Under the pieces are notes generated by a model. The model searched no databases. It was not told where the DNA came from and worked only from the letters and a program-made list of their open reading frames with translations. A program made the position numbers and the translations under genes. This document shows, piece after piece, positions 1-5,468 of a DNA stretch of 5,826 nucleotides (position 1 is the stretch's first letter; the number at the start of each line of letters is the position of its first letter). This DNA comes from an uncultured Pirellulaceae bacterium. GTDB taxonomy: Bacteria; Planctomycetota; Planctomycetia; Pirellulales; Pirellulaceae. The DNA is taken from NCBI GenBank assembly GCA_947259675.1, contig CAMYNE010000165.1, positions 1 through 5,826 of the forward strand. The letters are read 5' to 3'.

Positions 1-184
1 CTGCCAACTCCAGATCGAAACACGCCCCACATCCGAGAACACACAACGATGATTTTTGATTGGCAAACGAAGCCAGGGTCTTTGTAACAATTTCTCGATG
101 ATTGCTATATTTTTGCCATTGATCGTCGTAATGGGATTCCATTTCCAACAGGTCTGGATGACGGACAAATTCATATTCTGTCAT
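1..184 (-). CDS. Probable SAM-dependent methyltransferase, N-terminal 61 residues (cut by left edge)
   Basis: Reading the minus strand from the ATG at 184-182 gives an open frame of 61 codons that continues past the left edge. The protein begins MTEYEFVRHPDLLEMESHYD, and residues 48-60 read CVLGCGACFDLEL. That segment has the form of motif I of class I (Rossmann) methyltransferases: a beta strand, then a GxGxC-like glycine loop that binds S-adenosylmethionine, then an acidic residue. An amphipathic N-terminal segment before motif I is usual in such enzymes. The substrate cannot be told, because the specificity region lies outside the window. The start is the first in-frame ATG after an in-frame TAG about 84 bases upstream; no strong Shine-Dalgarno is visible, though GATGGA lies roughly 13 bases before it. 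The gene is divergent from the small charged-protein gene at 485. A Rossmann dehydrogenase is the main alternative, but the GCGACFDLEL form favours a methyltransferase. Confidence 0.72.
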   Translation of the reverse strand, partial: MTEYEFVRHPDLLEMESHYDDQWQKYSNHREIVTKTLASFANQKSSLCVLGCGACFDLELA

Positions 185-484
185 GATCAATGGTCCATCG
201 TTACCCGCGATTGCGGAAGGGGAGTCCGCCTTGTCTGGATTAGAGGGAAGAAGAATGGAAACAAGCTATCAAAACTCGCCACTGCTTGGTTCTCCCATAT
301 CCCGCAAAATCAGTATAGCCGGATCATCTGATTATTGATTCAGCCTTAGCTAAACGTTTAATGTGATTTCTTCGTGTCATTTTACTTAACTGTTGTATGT
401 TTTCATCGTCATGAGGGACGCCTACGTAGCTCATGAAATTGGTTGTGTCAGAATTCTCAATATTGGGTTAAAAGCAGAACAAAG
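185..484. other. Divergent intergenic region
   Basis: This 300-base gap separates the leftward methyltransferase from the rightward small-protein gene, so it should carry promoters for both. I see one reasonable rightward promoter (335-362, listed separately). A loose inverted repeat AATCAG/CTGATT at about 309-314 and 328-334 surrounds a leftward TATACT-like word at 317-312, which has no good -35 partner. An 8-base palindrome CTACGTAG lies at 422-429. There is an open frame here on the plus strand from a TTG at 56, but it overlaps the methyltransferase antisense and has no recognisable content. I see no RNA gene or mobile element. Confidence 0.5.
335..362 (+). promoter_or_regulatory. Possible sigma-70-type promoter for the 485-871 gene
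   Basis: TTGATT at 335-340 (four of six to TTGACA) is followed after 16 bases by TTTAAT at 357-362 (five of six to TATAAT). Transcription would start near 369 and leave a 5' leader of about 115 bases before the ATG at 485. Planctomycete promoters are poorly characterised and chance matches of this quality are common in AT-rich gaps, so this is only a candidate. Confidence 0.28.
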
Positions 485-871
485 ATGACGAAGAAAACAA
501 AGAAGACGAACAAGGAATTGAACGAACTCAATGAAACTGGCCCACGAAAAGGCGATGATCGTCGAAAAAAACCGGTCGAGGTCGAGGTAACAGCGAGCGA
601 ACGCCGGAAAGGCCATCGTCGTCGTCAGATTGATCCGACCACGTGTGAACGCGAGTATTCCGATCCAGAAATCGAATTCATGCAAGCACTGGATGAGTAC
701 AAACGACTGAGCGGTCGTATGTTTCCAACATGCAGCGAAATCCTGGAGGTATTACACAAGATGGGCTACCGTCAGGTCGCAGAACCTCAAGTTGTTTACA
801 ATCCAGACGCCGACGCTAGTTCGGATGAAAATACGGAAGAAACTCTCGACTCAGAACAATCTCTCGCCTAA
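485..871 (+). CDS. Conserved small charged protein, function unknown (planctomycete-type)
   Basis: The product is 128 residues and I know no function for it. It has three parts. A lysine-rich, probably disordered N-terminus (MTKKTKKTNKELNELNETG) is followed by an arginine-rich segment at about residues 23-48 containing DDRRKK and ERRKGHRRR. A more ordered, conserved-looking core follows at about 49-90 (DPTTCEREYSDPEIEFMQAL, then SGRMFPTCSEILEVL and MGYR). The acidic tail is rich in D, E and S. I recall this core from uncharacterised planctomycete proteins, which is memory and not a search. There is no signal peptide or membrane segment, so it should be cytoplasmic. The basic N-terminal half could touch nucleic acid, but that is a guess. 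The ATG at 485 is chosen over a TTG at 443 because the lysine-rich start follows it directly; no clear Shine-Dalgarno is seen. The gene stands alone, with its own terminator just after the stop. Confidence 0.8.
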   Translation: MTKKTKKTNKELNELNETGPRKGDDRRKKPVEVEVTASERRKGHRRRQIDPTTCEREYSDPEIEFMQALDEYKRLSGRMFPTCSEILEVLHKMGYRQVAEPQVVYNPDADASSDENTEETLDSEQSLA

Positions 872-895
872 CTCAAATTGATCCAAACGACCTTC

Positions 896-924
896 AAGGC
901 TGCCATCGGGCGGCCTTTTTTTTT
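896..924 (+). terminator. Intrinsic terminator after the small charged-protein gene
   Basis: The stem GGCTGCC (898-904) pairs with GGCGGCC (909-915) around the four-base loop ATCG, with one G-U pair. AA at 896-897 extends the stem into the T tract, and nine T residues follow at 916-924. It begins 24 bases after the stop codon at 871. This is the clearest terminator in the window and separates the gene from the TPR lipoprotein gene. Confidence 0.9.
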
Positions 925-1023
925 GCAGTCGCCCTTATCTTTCTGATTTTACCGATCAACCGCGTCGTCTCATGGCGATCCGCTGGCACTTAAGCGTTAC
1001 TCAATCCAGTGCCATATTTCTGC

Positions 1024-1039
1024 TGGCACTTCGGAGGCA
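1024..1039 (+). promoter_or_regulatory. Weak sigma-54-like (-24/-12) promoter candidate upstream of the TPR gene
   Basis: TGGCAC at 1024-1029 matches the sigma-54 -24 box, and GGCA at 1036-1039 partly matches the -12 box (TTGCA expected). The GG and GC dinucleotides are 10 bases apart, as sigma-54 requires. The surrounding stretch repeats the same word: GCTGGCACTT occurs at 982-991 and again at 1022-1031, AGTGCC at 1008-1013 is its inverse, and GCTGGC recurs at 1045-1050. The copies at 983 and 1047 do not have a correctly spaced -12 box. The start would lie about 100 bases before the ATG at 1152. The missing TT of the -12 box keeps confidence low. Confidence 0.22.
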
Positions 1040-1151
1040 CAATTGCTGGCAAATCAATGCCATTGTCACGACTTTAATCTTTTTCTATTTTTGCCGCGTA
1101 ATTTTTTCGCTTTCACGCGCCATCTTCATTTTGACATCGACGGAAACCAAA

Positions 1152-1916
1152 ATGTATTTTGACATTTATTGGCATGACACATTCAGAATTCTCGCGAACA
1201 ACAGAATTCTTGGATTCATTTTTTGGGCCGTAACAATGTCGCTCTTTTTTTGTGGTTGCAAATTGAAAGCCAATCAACACAACATTACGGGCATTCAGGC
1301 GTTTCAATCGGGGCAAGTCTCGCAGGCAATCAACGAATTCCAACGGGCCTTGACTGTCGACCCTCAGAATGCCAATGCATATTACAATCTGGCAGCCAGC
1401 TACCAGGCACTTGGTAAACAGACAAAAAACAAAACCTGGCTGGATCAATCGGAACAACTCTATCGTCAGTGCATTTCACTTGACGATCAACATGTTGACG
1501 CACATCGAGGCCTTTCGGCATTGCTGATTGAAACCGGGCAAGAAAAATACGCATTCGATTTGCTGAACGCTTGGCGACAGCGCCACCCCGGGCAGACCGA
1601 TCCGCTTATTGAACTGGCTCGTCTCTACCAGGAGTACGGGGATAGTCGTCGTTCCAGCGATCTGCTCGCCGATGCGCTCAAACTGAACAGCAACAGCACA
1701 CGAGCCTTGAAAGCCCTGGGGCATGTTCGCGATTCACAGGGTCAATATCAACTTGCGCTAGAGAACTATATTCGCGTCTTGCAAATCGATCCGCAACAAG
1801 CCGATATCGCCCAGCGCGTAACCGAGCTCCAAAACCGTCTTGCCAATCTGCCGGCCGGAACGACTGAGACCGCACCGGCCCGGTACGGTTCGGTTGATCC
1901 GTATTCCTCTAAATAG
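1152..1916 (+). CDS. TPR-repeat lipoprotein
   Basis: The product is 254 residues. After a basic N-region, a hydrophobic stretch (ILGFIFWAVTMSLFFCG, about residues 19-35) ends at Cys36, where FCG-C resembles a lipobox although the residues before the cysteine are unusual. This suggests export and lipid anchoring. Five tetratricopeptide repeats follow at about 45-73, 74-114 (with an insertion of some seven residues), 115-148, 149-182 and 183-216. They show the usual pattern of small residues and a closing proline, as in AINEFQRALTVDPQN and ALENYIRVLQIDPQQ. The tail (about 230-254) is rich in A, P, T and S. TPR folds hold protein partners together, so a scaffold or envelope-assembly role is likely, but the partner is unknown. 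The frame is open from 972; I choose 1152 because it places the signal peptide near the N-terminus. GGA eight bases upstream is a weak ribosome site. The preceding gene has its own terminator, so this one needs its own promoter. Confidence 0.82.
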   Translation: MYFDIYWHDTFRILANNRILGFIFWAVTMSLFFCGCKLKANQHNITGIQAFQSGQVSQAINEFQRALTVDPQNANAYYNLAASYQALGKQTKNKTWLDQSEQLYRQCISLDDQHVDAHRGLSALLIETGQEKYAFDLLNAWRQRHPGQTDPLIELARLYQEYGDSRRSSDLLADALKLNSNSTRALKALGHVRDSQGQYQLALENYIRVLQIDPQQADIAQRVTELQNRLANLPAGTTETAPARYGSVDPYSSK

Positions 1917-1925
1917 CAGCCTGCA

Positions 1926-2099
1926 ACAACCAAATGACCGGTTGTGTTCTCACAAACCTTGTGGCGGTATGTTTTGGCCCCCTCGACACGCCGTTCTAGA
2001 ACGGCTGTGGTTCGCCGAGGCGAATACAATCCTTGGCAAAACGCGAGTGTTCCTGCAGTCGCAGGGGCCGCCCCTGATAACTGGATGTTTTTGGTTTTT
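1926..2099 (+). ncRNA. Candidate structured RNA or leader element between the TPR gene and serC
   Basis: The stretch folds on paper into a closed branched structure. A closing helix pairs CCGGTTGT (1938-1945) with ATAACTGG (2077-2084), with two G-U pairs. Inside are a hairpin CACAA/TTGTG (1951-1955 with 1959-1963), a long rod, and a hairpin CAGGGG/CCCCTG (2062-2067 with 2071-2076) that abuts the closing helix. The rod pairs 1971-1979 with 2035-2042 (one bulged G), 1981-1985 with 2016-2020, 1987-1989 with 2007-2009, and 1990-1995 with 2000-2005 around a CTAG loop. T5-GG-T5 follows at 2088-2099, as a terminator-like tail. Alternative helices compete: ACAACC/GGTTGT (1926-1931 with 1940-1945), CCTGC/GCAGG (2052-2056 with 2061-2065) and TTCGCC/GGCGAA (2011-2024). 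I recognise no known family; the length is within the range of 6S RNA, but I cannot match its landmarks. A TPR-gene 3' structure or a serC leader are alternatives. Confidence 0.35.
1990..2005. repeat. Perfect 16-base palindrome
   Basis: GCCGTTCTAGAACGGC is a perfect inverted repeat with no spacer. In RNA it makes a six-pair stem with a CTAG loop and forms the tip of the rod described for 1926-2099. As DNA it could equally be a half-site pair for a dimeric regulator. It is 273 bases before the serC start, which is far for a simple operator, so I prefer the RNA reading. Confidence 0.6.
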
Positions 2100-2277
2100 A
2101 ATTGGACAAACTCCGCCTGTCAACTGATATTCCAATCAATGCGAACTTGGACTTTTCTGTGTGCTGGAGCCAGTTGCTTAAAACCGCCTTCTAACTTTGT
2201 GGATGCCAGTTTAAAATTTGCGATTACGCTTCAGGCAAATTGCCGCTTATTTATTTACGAAGGCCACGGATAACTAG
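2100..2277 (+). promoter_or_regulatory. serC upstream region with a possible -10 box
   Basis: Between the U-rich tail at 2099 and the serC ATG there is no credible gene. TAAAAT at 2212-2217 is five of six to TATAAT, but the sequence about 17 bases before it (TTCTAA) is a poor -35. If used, it would give a leader of about 55 bases. GAAGG at 2259-2263 is a possible ribosome site, though 14 bases from the ATG; GGA at 2268-2270 is better placed but short. A loose ATTGGA/TCCAAT repeat (2101-2106 and 2131-2136) has a 24-base loop and is probably chance. Confidence 0.25.
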
Positions 2278-3387
2278 ATGTCAACACACACTGCTGTTTC
2301 GCGCGCTTACAATTTTTCCGCTGGGCCCGCTGTTCTGCCTTTATCGGTTTTGGAACAAATCAAAGAAGAGATGCTCGCATTGCCGGGAGTTGGAAGCAGC
2401 ATTCTCGAAATCAGCCATCGCAGCCAGGCCTTTGTTGAAATCCTGGACGACGCACGGCAACGGCTCGTCGATTTGTTGGAGGTTCCCGATACCCATGAAG
2501 TTCTGTTCCTTCAAGGAGGTGCTCGTTTACAGAATGCAATGATACCTATGAATCTGTTGAGCGATCCATCTCAAACGGCTGACTATATCGTTACGGGAAA
2601 ATGGGGCCTTACCAGCAGCGAAGAAGTGCGGCGCTATGGCAAGTTGAATTTGGCCTGGAACGGAGCCGATTCTGGATACAGCGTGCTGCCTCAATTATCA
2701 GAAATTGATTTTTCCGACGACGCTGCTTATATCCACTTTACGTCGAATGAGACCATTCACGGATTGCAGTTTTCCCAGCCGCCAGCCAACGGGGACGTGC
2801 CACTCGTCAGCGACAGTTCGTCTGACTTTCTTTGTCGCCCTTGCGACGTTTCCAAGTTTGGACTGATTTACGCCTGCGCTCAGAAAAACGCAGGAGCCGC
2901 TGGCGTCACGGTTGTCATCATTAGAAAAGACTTGCTGGCGCGCTCAGGTGACCGCTTGGCCAGCTACCTTGATTATGCTCAGCAGGTGAAGGGTGGTTCG
3001 ATGCTCAACACGCCCCCCACTTTTGCGATTTACGTCTCAGGATTGATCTTCAAATGGCTCCAGGACCAAGGTGGGCTGGAATCAATTTACGAATTGAATT
3101 TGGCCAAATCCGAAATGCTCTATTCAATCATTGACGCACACAGCGGTTTTTATCTTGGGCATGTAAAAAACAAAGCCGATCGTTCGATCATGAATGTTGT
3201 TTTTAAATTACCGTCACCAGAACTTGACAAAACGTTTGTGGAACATGCCAGTAACGAAAATATGACTTCACTCAAAGGTCATCGCAGTCTGGGAGGAATT
3301 CGAGCCTCGATTTATAATGCGATGCCCGTTGAAGGGGTTCAAGTATTGGCTGAGTTCATGCGCGATTTCGTGAAAAAGCATGGCTAG
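2278..3387 (+). CDS. serC: Phosphoserine aminotransferase
   Basis: SerC is a cytoplasmic pyridoxal-phosphate (PLP) enzyme that moves the amino group of glutamate onto 3-phosphohydroxypyruvate, giving phosphoserine and 2-oxoglutarate. In bacteria that make pyridoxal phosphate by the PdxB route it also acts on 4-phosphohydroxythreonine precursors. The protein has 369 residues, close to the roughly 360 usual for the family. It begins with the signature YNFSAGPAVLP (11-21). Expected active-site positions are present by comparison with the E. coli enzyme: H47-R48 in SHRSQ, R83 in GGARLQ, W109, T159 in SNETI, D179, the PLP lysine K203 in ACAQKNAGAAG, N244-T245 in LNTPPTF, and R342 in IRASIYNAMP. 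The ATG at 2278 is right because the family motif starts ten residues later. It lies 36 bases before serA on the same strand, and the pair forms an operon for consecutive steps of serine synthesis. Confidence 0.97.
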   Translation: MSTHTAVSRAYNFSAGPAVLPLSVLEQIKEEMLALPGVGSSILEISHRSQAFVEILDDARQRLVDLLEVPDTHEVLFLQGGARLQNAMIPMNLLSDPSQTADYIVTGKWGLTSSEEVRRYGKLNLAWNGADSGYSVLPQLSEIDFSDDAAYIHFTSNETIHGLQFSQPPANGDVPLVSDSSSDFLCRPCDVSKFGLIYACAQKNAGAAGVTVVIIRKDLLARSGDRLASYLDYAQQVKGGSMLNTPPTFAIYVSGLIFKWLQDQGGLESIYELNLAKSEMLYSIIDAHSGFYLGHVKNKADRSIMNVVFKLPSPELDKTFVEHASNENMTSLKGHRSLGGIRASIYNAMPVEGVQVLAEFMRDFVKKHG

Positions 3388-3412
3388 TTTCATTTCCCGT
3401 CAATTTTTTAAC

Positions 3413-3417
3413 AGGAA
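3413..3417 (+). promoter_or_regulatory. Ribosome binding site of serA
   Basis: AGGAA lies six bases before the ATG at 3424, the best-placed Shine-Dalgarno sequence in the window. It supports the assigned SerA start, which carries an N-terminal extension of about 20 residues; no other in-frame ATG exists until residue 111. No terminator or promoter is apparent in the 36 bases between serC and serA, which supports co-transcription. Confidence 0.65.
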
Positions 3418-3423
3418 TCTCCT

Positions 3424-5103
3424 ATGTCGGTCGTTACGGACAGGCCCGAATCCACGTCGGTAAAGCCGCAGGACGGAAGCAAATCAAAAGTCATTGTCCT
3501 GGATAACATTGCCGACGAGGGATTGGAAATCCTCGACAATGCGAGTGGAATTCAATACGACGTTAGAACCGGTCTGGCGGGCGAAGAACTTCGGGAAGCG
3601 CTGTCGCACTACGACGGCGCGGTTTGCAGAAGCGGCGTCAAGATTACGGCTGAATCGCTTGAAGGCAACGCTTCGCTAAAAGCCATCGTTCGTGCTGGTG
3701 TCGGCACTGACAATATTGACAAGACGGCGGCCGCAAGACTTGGGATCGTCGTCATGAATACACCGACCGGGAACACGGTCAGCACCGCTGAACATGCAAT
3801 GGCCTTGATGCTGGGTCTCTCGAGAAACGTCGCGCCTGCACATGCCAGCCTAAAAGCTGGCAAATGGGATCGAAAGAAATTTTCGGGTAATCAGCTTGCC
3901 GGAAAAACCCTTGGCGTCGTCGGTCTCGGTCGAATCGGCCTGGAAGTCTGCAAGCGCGCCAGAGCGTTCGACATGAAAGTTGTCGGATACGACCCGTTTC
4001 TTTCCAAAAGCCAGGCCGAGAAACTCGGAATCACAAAAATTGACGAAGTTGATGAACTACTTCCGTTGGTCAATTACCTGACCGTGCATACGCCACTGAC
4101 GAATGAAACCAAAGGCCTGATCGGCAGGGAACAAATCGCCAAAATGAAGCAAGGCGTTCGCCTAATCAACTGCGCTCGCGGCGGTATCTATGACGAGGCA
4201 GCCTTGGTCGAAGGACTTGAATCGGGACATTTGGGCGGAGTCGCCCTGGATGTTTATGAAACCGAACCCTGCACTGATAGTCCCTTGTTTGGGATGCCGC
4301 ACGTTTTGTGCACCCCACACCTGGGAGCCAGCACGGAAGAAGCCCAAATTAGTGTTGCCGTTGAAGCCGTTGAGTTACTCGTCAACTATTTGCAAACGGG
4401 CGAAATCAAACACGCGGTTAACGCCATTGCGGTCGATCCAAAAACACTCAAGTCGATGCGCAGCTACTGCGAAGTTGCCTATCGTCTGGGCATGCTGATG
4501 AATCAATGGCATTGCGGAGCGATTAAGCGTTGCAAACTCGAATACCTGGGAGACATTGCCAACAACGACACGCGGTTGTTGACTTCTTCGTTTTGCGCCG
4601 GACTGCTAAAAAACGTAACCGATGACGCAAGCATCATTAATTCCGAAGTATTGTGCCACGATCGCGGAATCGATCTTGAAACGAGTTCGACGCGAGAACA
4701 TGGGGTTTTCAGCAGCGTTGTGTCGGTGACCGTGGAAGGAGAACTTCAAACGTTCCAAGCCTCGGGGACCGTCTTTGGTAAGAACATGCCGAGACTTGTG
4801 GGACTCGGTCAGTATCCTACTGATTGCTACATGGATGGAAATCTTTTGATTTTCACTCATCTAGACGTTCCCGGAATTATTGCGTACGTCGGAAAGATTC
4901 TGGCCGCCGAAAACGTAAACATCGCTCAGATGGCGGTAGGTCGCGCCGTAAAAGAAGCTGGCGGTAAAGCGATCGGTATTTTGAATCTTGATAGTGATGC
5001 TTCACCTCGAGCCATTGCGGCGGTTTCAGAGCACGATGGAATCGAGCAAGCCCGAGTCATCAAATTGCCGCCTGCTGGCAAACTTCCAGACTGGCTGCTC
5101 TAA
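3424..5103 (+). CDS. serA: D-3-phosphoglycerate dehydrogenase (long form with ACT domain)
   Basis: SerA oxidises 3-phosphoglycerate to 3-phosphohydroxypyruvate with NAD, the committed step of serine synthesis, whose product SerC uses. The protein has 559 residues, near the 525-530 of the long (Bacillus/Mycobacterium) type and well above the 410 of E. coli. After a polar extension (1-21) come the split substrate domain (about 22-120 and 305-335) and the NAD domain with VVGLGRIG (165-172) and the acidic D190 ending its second strand. Catalytic residues are R252 (NCARGG), E281 (DVYETEP) and H299 (CTPHLGAS). An intervening domain (about 340-465) precedes a C-terminal ACT domain (about 473-549, starting NLLIFTHLDVPGI). 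In this family the ACT domain often binds serine for feedback inhibition; whether it does here is not shown. The ending PPAGKLPDWLL resembles planctomycete SerA proteins I recall. It is the last gene of the serC-serA operon, with hairpins after the stop. Confidence 0.97.
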   Translation: MSVVTDRPESTSVKPQDGSKSKVIVLDNIADEGLEILDNASGIQYDVRTGLAGEELREALSHYDGAVCRSGVKITAESLEGNASLKAIVRAGVGTDNIDKTAAARLGIVVMNTPTGNTVSTAEHAMALMLGLSRNVAPAHASLKAGKWDRKKFSGNQLAGKTLGVVGLGRIGLEVCKRARAFDMKVVGYDPFLSKSQAEKLGITKIDEVDELLPLVNYLTVHTPLTNETKGLIGREQIAKMKQGVRLINCARGGIYDEAALVEGLESGHLGGVALDVYETEPCTDSPLFGMPHVLCTPHLGASTEEAQISVAVEAVELLVNYLQTGEIKHAVNAIAVDPKTLKSMRSYCEVAYRLGMLMNQWHCGAIKRCKLEYLGDIANNDTRLLTSSFCAGLLKNVTDDASIINSEVLCHDRGIDLETSSTREHGVFSSVVSVTVEGELQTFQASGTVFGKNMPRLVGLGQYPTDCYMDGNLLIFTHLDVPGIIAYVGKILAAENVNIAQMAVGRAVKEAGGKAIGILNLDSDASPRAIAAVSEHDGIEQARVIKLPPAGKLPDWLL

Positions 5104-5127
5104 CTTCCTCCAGCTCAAACGACTCTC

Positions 5128-5150
5128 GGCTGATCAACGTCTTCTCAGCC
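5128..5150 (+). terminator. Accessory hairpin after serA
   Basis: GGCTGA (5128-5133) pairs with TCAGCC (5145-5150) around an 11-base loop. No T tract follows, so by itself it is not a standard terminator. It sits directly before the stronger hairpin at 5159-5195 and may protect the transcript end or help pausing. Confidence 0.4.
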
Positions 5151-5158
5151 TAATTCGC

Positions 5159-5195
5159 AAAACCGGAACGGAATTCATCTTCGCGTTCCGGTTTT
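5159..5195. terminator. Intrinsic terminator of the serC-serA operon
   Basis: AAAACCGGAACG (5159-5170) and CGTTCCGGTTTT (5184-5195) form a perfect 12-pair stem with a 13-base loop. The stem carries A's on its left and T's on its right, the usual layout of a terminator able to work in both directions. It begins 56 bases after the serA stop. The T run is only four, so efficiency is uncertain, but position and perfect symmetry support the call. Confidence 0.75.
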
Positions 5196-5456
5196 AACGG
5201 CTGTTCAGATAGATTCGTCGACAACTCCAGCCACATTGATTAGCCTCAAAATATGTTCCTGCGCGCATTGCCAGCGTTTGTTTTGAATGCGTATTGAGCG
5301 GAATTTTCTCCAGTAGATTCATTATCTTACTATTCCCACCATCAGCGAGGCAGTATAGCACAGCCTTTTCGTGGCTTCGCTAAACGAAGTCAAATCTTCA
5401 CTGAATGCTTAGTGATGATCGCGTAGGCATCCTGCTTTATTGGGCAGGCAATCCGC
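5196..5456. other. Intergenic region between the serA terminator and the 5469 gene
   Basis: I see no credible gene here. Three short inverted repeats lie in its right half: GGCTTCG/CGAAGTC (5373-5379 with 5385-5391, one G-T pair), TCACT/AGTGA (5398-5402 with 5411-5415) and CCTGC/GCAGG (5431-5435 with 5444-5448). The last lies where the -35 region of the next promoter should be. There is no T tract after any of them, so they are more likely regulatory sites or chance than terminators. Confidence 0.4.
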
Positions 5457-5462
5457 TATAAT
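5457..5462 (+). promoter_or_regulatory. Consensus -10 box of a probably leaderless gene
   Basis: TATAAT at 5457-5462 is a perfect -10 box and ends six bases before the ATG at 5469. A start site at the usual distance would fall on or next to the A of the ATG, leaving no room for a ribosome site, so a leaderless mRNA is implied. No good -35 is seen at 16-18 bases upstream; a CCTGC/GCAGG inverted repeat (5431-5448) occupies that place and could be a regulator site. Confidence 0.5.
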
Positions 5463-5468
5463 CAGTGC

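Noticed and set aside
56..331. Plus-strand open frame of 91 codons from a TTG
   Set aside because: It has no recognisable motif, uses a TTG without a ribosome site, and overlaps the better-supported minus-strand methyltransferase.
443..484. Upstream TTG start for the small charged protein
   Set aside because: The ATG at 485 opens directly into the lysine-rich start; the 14 extra residues have no support.
972..1151. Upstream ATG that would extend the TPR protein by 60 residues
   Set aside because: It would bury the signal peptide and lipobox about 95 residues in, and the encoded segment looks like translated non-coding DNA.
1131..1160. TTGACA (1131-1136) with TATTTT (1155-1160), 18 bases apart
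   Set aside because: The implied start would fall inside the TPR gene after its chosen ATG, and the next in-frame ATG (1235) leaves too short a signal peptide.
1926..2099. Assignment of the structured element to 6S RNA, SRP RNA or a named riboswitch
   Set aside because: Length alone is compatible with 6S RNA, but I could not find family landmarks such as the SRP tetraloop domain or riboswitch core motifs, so no family name is given.
1944..2273. Open frame of 109 codons between the TPR gene and serC
   Set aside because: Composition and content resemble no protein, it has no ribosome site, and it crosses the inverted-repeat cluster that fits RNA structure better.
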